Shown here piece after piece: positions 58,709-64,000 of a stretch of DNA of 64,000 nucleotides. Source of the stretch: Flavobacterium coralii. Its GTDB lineage: Bacteria; Bacteroidota; Bacteroidia; Flavobacteriales; Flavobacteriaceae. The position numbers were made by a program, and so were the translations under genes. The DNA lies in contig NZ_JAHDIU010000009.1 of NCBI RefSeq assembly GCF_019891545.1, positions 80,639-144,638 on the forward strand, given 5' to 3'. Under the pieces are notes generated by a model. It was not told where the DNA came from. It searched no databases and saw only the letters and a program-made list of their open reading frames with translations. The number at the start of each line of letters is the position of its first letter. Position 1 is the stretch's first letter.

Positions 58709-60612
58709 AACAGGCAATTTTTTGGATTTCTTACACATTCCTCAATTTTCCGATACTTGCTATAATCAAATTTATTGTACCTCGTGTCTCCTTCTCTTTT
58801 TTTGTCGGACAACAATATTTCTTTTGGTAAAAATTTGTCTTTAGTGGGGAATGGCGAATTAACATTCTCAACTACAACACATGTAAGACTTTCGATACCG
58901 TTTCTATAAGCATACGTAAATCGTGTATTTCCATCTATAAGGTAGAGTTTTTGGTCTACAATTTCGAGTATTGGTGGTGTAACAAGGGTATATTTATCAT
59001 TGGACAACACTAACTTCGTGGGACGAAAATAATCAAATCCAAACTTGTCATATAAGTCGAACAAGGTTTTTATTTGTCGATACTTGTAGCCCAATACATA
59101 TTTTGTTAAAAATATTACATCACATACATTTATCTTCCTTATAGTTACTTGTACATTTTCGTTAGAATATTGTTTAACTTGCCGGAGATTGGCAATGAGT
59201 TCATTGTGATCTACTTCCGATAATTTCACTCTTGTATGTTCATCGCGAGTTACATAATCTTTCAACATATTATGCATTAATCCAATTACATAAGAATCTT
59301 CTACTCCTGAATATATTTTCGCATGATATTCATTCCCTTCATTATGATTAAATAAGATAGCTTTACAATTATCTTGTTCAGCACCATCAAATATTGCTCC
59401 TCTAAAGGGCAGATTACCTACATAGTGAATTCTGACGCCGAAATTGTTTAGAAATCGTATCCTGAATTTTTTATTATCAGTATCGTCGCTATCTTTTGGG
59501 AAAATAAATGTAATTTCTGATTTATCATTCTTCCACTTTAGTAATGTTGGAAAGAGGTCGTATACCCAATCTTTATTATTTGTATCGCAAATAATTATTT
59601 GGTTGAATTTTTGACTTGAATTTTGTATCAAATAATTTTTTGTAAAATAGGAGTTAAACGTGATGTCCCATCTCTTCACACTCTCACCAACATTTATTGT
59701 TTCATTTTTGAAAAAATCATTGGTTGCAACTTTACCACGATTTATTAAATCCAATATTGTATGAGAGTTTATCTTATCAAAATCTGTTGCGGAAATATCC
59801 CCCGTGTCAATATTAATTAAATGTATATTTTCTTGTAATGAGAGTTGAATATCTAAATTTCCTTCTAAAGCGGTATTTACTAGTGCTCTTAAATAATCTT
59901 CGATGTTTAATATAGAACTAATAACAGGCCTACTTTCCAGACTAAATGCTAAAATTTTATCATAGTTACGATTAGGATGGTTTTCAAATATGAAGGTGGG
60001 CAAATTGCTTAAAATTCCTCCATCCACGTAACGCATTTCAACGGGTTGAAAATAAATTGGGATATTGCAAGAAGCTTGTACTGCTTCGCTCACATCTTTA
60101 CTAGAACTCTTTTCAGTGCTAAATACTTCTACCCTTTTAGTAATGATATCAGTAACTATTACGCTCGTGGGAATTATTAAATCTTTAAATTTGATTGGTT
60201 TAGGAACGTCTGGTAGCAATTCCTGAAGTTTAGCCTCAAGCCAATCTTTTATATTTTCGGAATTATGCATTCCAAAATATGTCACAACCGGTAGATACTC
60301 CTGCCACTTTTTATCAATAAAGTGTTTTGCAATTCTCAATTTAATTGGAAGTTTATTAGTTCCTATTTTCTTTGCTGGAGATATAAACTTTTTAAAATCC
60401 AGTTCTTTTATCATACGCTCTAAGTCTGATGGTGACGCTCCTGCGCCAATCAAAACTGCGACAATAGACCCAGCGGATGTACCCACCAATTCTGAAAAAG
60501 AAACTCCCCAATCAGTAGCTTCTTGATAAGCTCCTACATAAGCACTTGCCTTGCAACCACCCCCTTGAAAAACACCTAGGCAATTTTGAAAGTGTTTAGT
60601 TTTTTGTCTCAT
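58705..60612 (-). CDS. Patatin-like phospholipase fused to PLD-like and ParB/Srx-like regions
   Basis: This encodes 635 residues. Patatin lipase domain (1-300): oxyanion loop GGGCKASAYVGAYQ (17-30), Ser46 in GTSAGS and Asp197 in DGGILSNLP give a complete Ser/Asp dyad. The middle (about 310-460) has a PLD-like half motif HAKIYSGVED (His430/Lys432). The C-terminus (about 530-600) reads LYLIDGNTRFTYAYRNGIES, like the ParB/sulfiredoxin nucleotide-binding fold (DGNTR 560-564). There is no signal peptide or membrane helix. Its stop overlaps the AEP-like gene's start. Patatins are common toxic effectors in anti-phage systems; this domain mix is not one I recognise. The gene is A+T-rich and lies between housekeeping operons, so acquisition is likely. 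Confidence 0.8.
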   Translation of the reverse strand: MRQKTKHFQNCLGVFQGGGCKASAYVGAYQEATDWGVSFSELVGTSAGSIVAVLIGAGASPSDLERMIKELDFKKFISPAKKIGTNKLPIKLRIAKHFIDKKWQEYLPVVTYFGMHNSENIKDWLEAKLQELLPDVPKPIKFKDLIIPTSVIVTDIITKRVEVFSTEKSSSKDVSEAVQASCNIPIYFQPVEMRYVDGGILSNLPTFIFENHPNRNYDKILAFSLESRPVISSILNIEDYLRALVNTALEGNLDIQLSLQENIHLINIDTGDISATDFDKINSHTILDLINRGKVATNDFFKNETINVGESVKRWDITFNSYFTKNYLIQNSSQKFNQIIICDTNNKDWVYDLFPTLLKWKNDKSEITFIFPKDSDDTDNKKFRIRFLNNFGVRIHYVGNLPFRGAIFDGAEQDNCKAILFNHNEGNEYHAKIYSGVEDSYVIGLMHNMLKDYVTRDEHTRVKLSEVDHNELIANLRQVKQYSNENVQVTIRKINVCDVIFLTKYVLGYKYRQIKTLFDLYDKFGFDYFRPTKLVLSNDKYTLVTPPILEIVDQKLYLIDGNTRFTYAYRNGIESLTCVVVENVNSPFPTKDKFLPKEILLSDKKREGDTRYNKFDYSKYRKIEECVRNPKNCLL

Positions 60613-60693
60613 ATACTTTAGTTGAAAATTGTTGTAAAGTAAGAAAAAAAACGTGATGTTAATTAATATATATATAAATTAAGCGTGACTTAT

Positions 60694-60831
60694 CTCGGTA
60701 TGGCTTATTTCGCCACCGATAGTCCCGGCACGGGAGCTTAATACAACGGTAATAATAGCGCAAATGACAAAAGATTCCTCGACACGCTCGGAATGACAAC
60801 ATCAAACTTTAAACCCGAAACTTTAAACCCG
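60694..60831. repeat. Hairpins and direct repeats in the spacer upstream of the patatin gene
   Basis: The 233-bp spacer holds an interrupted hairpin CGGT-AT-GGC / GCC-A-CCG (60696-60718), TCCCG-GCA-CGGGA (60723-60735), a palindromic ATTCCTCGACACGCTCGGAAT segment of a kind repeated in Bacteroidota intergenic DNA (60774-60794), and two adjacent perfect 14-bp copies of AAACTTTAAACCCG (60804-60817, 60818-60831). It marks one edge of the A+T-rich module. Confidence 0.6.
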
Positions 60832-60845
60832 TAACTCAAAACATA

Positions 60846-62831
60846 TCATTTAAACACCTCTTCCGGTTTTTCGAGGTTATCCAGTTTGTGCACATAGTCT
60901 TCGGGCAGCAGGCTAAGCCCGTATTGGTAAGACGCATTCATCCATCCAAACCCCGATTTGGTTATGTAGGCAAACTCGGTGCCCACATTGCCATACTCGG
61001 CATATACCTTATGGGTGCTGTTTACCACGTCATACTTTTCGGGTATGGTGCCGTTATAATCAACAGCATTCTGGGTTATCGTCCACAACCAGCGGTAAAT
61101 CATTTCGCGGGCTTCTGCTTCATAGCCATAATCTAAAAGGCCTTTCCATAACAACATCTGGTGTGGCGCCCAGCCGTTGGGGTAGTCCCACTGGCGCTGC
61201 ACATCGTTAGTGGCATATTTTATTGTAGAAGCCTTGCTCGATGCCAGTATGCCGCCCTGCGCCTTTAGCTCTGTCATCATAATGTTTACAAGGCTTTCGG
61301 CTTCATCGTCGGTGCACAGCCCCGCCCACAACGGGAAGAAATTAGTCGCCGACATAAAATCGGTTAGCTTTTCGGTCTTTATATTATAATCAAAAAAGCA
61401 TTGCTTTTCGGCATCCCATAAATACTGCTTCATTTTCATGCGGCGGGTAGCAGCCTTTTCGTGCCAGTATGCAGTTGTATAGCTTTCGCCGTTTTCGGCA
61501 GTGAAGTTACCTTTAAAATAAGCATCAATTAAATACTCAAAATCCTTCTCATATTTATATAGCAAAGAATTAAGGTCGACACAGTTCAGGTCGGCCGCTA
61601 CATTATCAAGTCGCCATGTAGTATCATGCCCGCTTTCGCGCAGGGTGCGGTCGTGCACAAAGTAACGGTCGAGCGCGGCATCTTTAATCTCGCCGCTTTT
61701 GTAGCGTTCCTCAAATGTGAGTACAGAGAGGTTGTATTTATCGGCATATTCCTGTAGTATGCTCCTAAAGTGCCCCGGCTCTGTTTCCGGCGGAATGCCA
61801 AGCCCTCCGGCATAGTAGCGGTTAAGCCCTGTTTCGGGCGTGTAGCGTTTGCCATCCATCCACACTTCTTCATATTCTTTTATCGCCATGCTAAGGGAGT
61901 GGGCAAGCCATTCGTTACTGCGCTCTCTTGCGGGTGTCGCCTCATATACCTCTCTTATAAATGAAGAGAGGAACGGCGGCTGCGTGCGGGTAAGGTAGTA
62001 TGACCTGTTTGCGTTGAGTATTTTTCCGTAGTATTTTACCTGGTAGCAAAAGTTATCTACCATAGCTTTGGCAAGGTCAAGCCTTCCGTCTATAATAAGG
62101 CCTTTGCCTTCAAAGTAGCTGTCCCAGCCATACATTTCGTTAAACCTGCCGCCGGGCACTACAAAAGGCACGCCTTTGCCGTTCTCTATTTTTAAGGAGA
62201 GTATGCCGGGGCGGGTGTTTATAGAGCGTACATATTCGGCACTAATAACAGGGGGCAGTATAACCACCTCAAGGTTTCGCCTGCGCTTTTGCAGCTCCAG
62301 GAAGTATTCTATACCTGTACTATCATGATAGGGTACATATATGCGCTGGTGGCTGTCGTGCATTTTTTCGTCTTCGGTAATGCGGTTAAGCCCTTCTTCA
62401 TCAATAGTGCGGGTAAGGTCGTCCCAAAAGTGGGTGCGTATGCGGCGCGAAATGCGTTCGGCAGGGGGTTCCTGTATGCGGCTAAGGCTTATATGCAGGT
62501 TGTCGTGATGCTCTTCGTGTGCAATGGCAAGCTCCTGTAACAGGTTAGAAAGATAATAGGTATTGCGTATTATAACGGTGTCGCCCTTGGTGCTTACCAT
62601 GTAGTAATCTTTTTGGGGCGCGTCGTCTTTTGTTATTTTTTTATCGCCGTCAGTATCATAGCCTGCCAGCAGGTCGTGCATGGTTTTATCAACAGGCAGA
62701 TTAAAAAATGTTTGGCTTTCAGAAAATTTTTTACTGCAACTCATATATAAAAGTCCTGCAAGAATAGTACCCGTATATAGGGCAGCTTGCTTAAAATTAC
62801 GCTTCTTCTTTGTTGGTAGTATAATGCCCAT
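60846..62831 (-). CDS. treA: Trehalase (GH37) lipoprotein with an EF-hand-like calcium loop
   Basis: This 661-residue protein hydrolyses trehalose to glucose. A lipoprotein-type signal (TGTILAGLLYMSCSKKF, Cys32) suggests periplasmic or outer-membrane anchoring. Residues 59-70 (DTDGDKKITKDD) form an EF-hand-like loop, as in fungal neutral trehalases. Both GH37 signatures are present: VPGGRFNEMYGWDSYFEG and QRQWDYPNGWAPHQ. RESGHDTTWRL supplies the likely acid Asp, and PEKYDVV the likely base Glu. It is monocistronic, adjacent to the patatin module but richer in G+C. Confidence 0.93.
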   Translation of the reverse strand: MGIILPTKKKRNFKQAALYTGTILAGLLYMSCSKKFSESQTFFNLPVDKTMHDLLAGYDTDGDKKITKDDAPQKDYYMVSTKGDTVIIRNTYYLSNLLQELAIAHEEHHDNLHISLSRIQEPPAERISRRIRTHFWDDLTRTIDEEGLNRITEDEKMHDSHQRIYVPYHDSTGIEYFLELQKRRRNLEVVILPPVISAEYVRSINTRPGILSLKIENGKGVPFVVPGGRFNEMYGWDSYFEGKGLIIDGRLDLAKAMVDNFCYQVKYYGKILNANRSYYLTRTQPPFLSSFIREVYEATPARERSNEWLAHSLSMAIKEYEEVWMDGKRYTPETGLNRYYAGGLGIPPETEPGHFRSILQEYADKYNLSVLTFEERYKSGEIKDAALDRYFVHDRTLRESGHDTTWRLDNVAADLNCVDLNSLLYKYEKDFEYLIDAYFKGNFTAENGESYTTAYWHEKAATRRMKMKQYLWDAEKQCFFDYNIKTEKLTDFMSATNFFPLWAGLCTDDEAESLVNIMMTELKAQGGILASSKASTIKYATNDVQRQWDYPNGWAPHQMLLWKGLLDYGYEAEAREMIYRWLWTITQNAVDYNGTIPEKYDVVNSTHKVYAEYGNVGTEFAYITKSGFGWMNASYQYGLSLLPEDYVHKLDNLEKPEEVFK

Positions 62832-63093
62832 TCTCTTTTATTGATAGGTGGGAGCATAAAAGTACTAAAATTCTGTCGTTCAGATTATCATTAATAAACA
62901 GGTTAACATATACTTAGTACATATTTTTTACTTTTTTATAAAATGTTTGATAGGCGGATGTGATTTATTTTCAGCTAATTATAATCAGTAAAATAATTTT
63001 AAATCGAAAATTGGAAGAAAAAAATAGCAAGTATGCTTATTGTGTAAGAAAATAGTCTATATTCGCTGCAAATTCATTTAACAAAACAACAAC

Positions 63094-63537
63094 ATGAAAA
63101 AAATTTTTACACTTGTGGTGCTTTTTGTAAGTACTCTTTCATTTGCCCAACTTAAAGTTTCGGAAGTTAAAGAATCTGAGCTTATAGGTGAGTATAAGCT
63201 TTTGGGTAAGTCGTATGCTAAACTTGAGAAAGAAAGCACTCTATGCTTTATGACTTATCGTGATGAAAGATTCGAGAGCATAGACGATTACAAAATGTTT
63301 GTCTTTAAGGCTTCTGACATTGATGCCTTGTATGACTTATTAACTAATTTTGAAGGGGTAGAGAAGGGGACTAAAAAAAGAGTTGAACTTGAAAATGGTG
63401 ATGTTTTAAGTCTTGAATATAAAAAGATGCTTGGGAAAATGTATGTTGAGATAATACATATTGATAAAGCCGGTGTAATGGGGATGATGAGGTGGCTAAC
63501 TCCAAAACAATTTAAAGAACTTTTTGGTAAAGCATAA
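63094..63537 (+). CDS. Small secreted protein of unknown function
   Basis: This 147-residue protein has a signal peptide (MKKIFTLVVLFVSTLSFAQ). The mature 128 residues mix acidic and basic stretches (VSEVKESELIGEYKLLGKSY, DIDALYDLLTNFEGVEKGTK, LTPKQFKELFGKA) and contain one Cys. No domain is recognised. A strong terminator follows at 63563, so it is monocistronic. Divergent from the trehalase gene with 262 bases between. Confidence 0.75.
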   Translation: MKKIFTLVVLFVSTLSFAQLKVSEVKESELIGEYKLLGKSYAKLEKESTLCFMTYRDERFESIDDYKMFVFKASDIDALYDLLTNFEGVEKGTKKRVELENGDVLSLEYKKMLGKMYVEIIHIDKAGVMGMMRWLTPKQFKELFGKA

Positions 63538-63562
63538 TTTAGCACTATATATTATATATGTA

Positions 63563-63587
63563 TCCCGCCTTATGGCGGGATTGTTTT
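63563..63587 (+). terminator. Terminator after the 63094 gene
   Basis: Perfect 7-bp stem TCCCGCC / GGCGGGA with a 4-nt loop, then TTGTTTTTT. Confidence 0.85.
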
Positions 63588-63684
63588 TTGTTGGGGATAG
63601 ATTAAAAAAAACTTTCTTGATCAACGTATAGATAATCAAAGTGTTACGCCATAAGGTTAAAAAAACATTAAAAAAAGGTGTTTA

Positions 63685-63858
<174 letters not shown>

Positions 63859-63869
63859 TTACCAAAACA

Positions 63870-63902
63870 TTTGGAACTAAAACAGGGAATACAGTATCTT
63901 TG
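63870..63902 (+). promoter_or_regulatory. Downstream tandem promoter (P2)
   Basis: TTTG (63870-63873), 21 nt, TATCTTTG (63895-63902), followed by a GC-rich start region and a hairpin. Confidence 0.65.
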
Positions 63903-64000
63903 CCCTCCTGTTCGGTAAAAACGGACAGGAGAAAAAGCCACAACCTTTATTGGAAAAGCAAAGCGAAAAAAAAATAAAAAAATATTTTTCAAAACGCTTG

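Noticed and set aside
58031-60612. CBASS or a known patatin defence system
   Set aside because: No cyclic-nucleotide synthase, E1/E2/JAB or reverse transcriptase gene is adjacent, and the patatin's C-terminal half is unlike CapV. It is kept as an unclassified module.

Overview
The window is chromosomal DNA of a member of the Bacteroidota, most likely a Flavobacterium-like Flavobacteriaceae. The reasons are: many -7 boxes of the form TAnnTTTG; a secreted protein with a type IX secretion (T9SS) C-terminal sorting domain; SusC/FecA-type TonB receptors with carboxypeptidase-like or STN N-termini; an ECF sigma/FecR pair; SSDD-type lipoproteins; a LETM1-like flavobacterial protein; and the thrS-infC-rpmI-rplT order. 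Most of it is ordinary chromosome, densely packed in short operons on both strands. I see no tRNA, rRNA gene, CRISPR array, transposase or prophage inside the window.

Layout. 1-4.1 kb: oxyR (cut by the window start) divergent from dps, then a SulP transporter with a beta-carbonic anhydrase. 4.1-8.3 kb: a LETM1-like protein, a GT2/membrane glycosyltransferase pair, a DUF4142 lipoprotein and a 51-residue membrane protein. 8.4-14.8 kb: a beta-oxidation operon marR-fadN-fadA-fadE on the minus strand, interrupted by a four-helix-bundle gene and carrying a 26-bp inverted-repeat element. 15-25.5 kb: an outer-membrane beta-barrel receptor, argS, an O-acylation cassette (two SGNH hydrolases plus an MBOAT acyltransferase) and a PNGase F-like T9SS cargo. 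25.5-29.5 kb: TonB receptor/FecR/ECF sigma. 29.7-33.8 kb: a lipoprotein, a structured noncoding stretch, ffh, folD and small genes with strong terminators. 33.8-47 kb: SDR/AraC, PhnA-like, rluF, a hydrolase, a coiled-coil protein with a lost zinc ribbon, a Nif3-like protein, small lipoproteins, lpxK-punA, gap, lipA and ppsA. 47.3-54.5 kb: a cyanophycin cluster (cphA, two cyanophycinases, isoaspartyl peptidase). 54.6-57.9 kb: thrS-infC-rpmI-rplT. 58.0-60.6 kb: an A+T-rich two-gene module. 60.8-64 kb: an EF-hand-bearing lipoprotein trehalase, a small secreted protein, and tandem strong promoters that probably drive an rRNA operon just beyond the window.

How the genes work together. OxyR with Dps handles peroxide and iron. 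SulP with carbonic anhydrase probably imports and interconverts bicarbonate. The fad genes form a full beta-oxidation cycle under a MarR repressor with a clear 28-nt operator. CphA stores Asp and Arg as cyanophycin, and the cyanophycinases plus isoaspartyl peptidase release them again.

The best candidate for something undescribed is the 58.0-60.6 kb module. It pairs a patatin-type lipase, carrying a PLD-like HxK segment and a ParB/Srx-like C-terminal domain, with a translationally coupled protein that shows the three motifs of archaeo-eukaryotic primase-polymerases. Its base composition and position look like an acquired, possibly anti-phage, module. Other notable points are an AUA start codon for infC, the EF-hand trehalase, the cyanophycin cluster and a possible structured RNA upstream of ffh.
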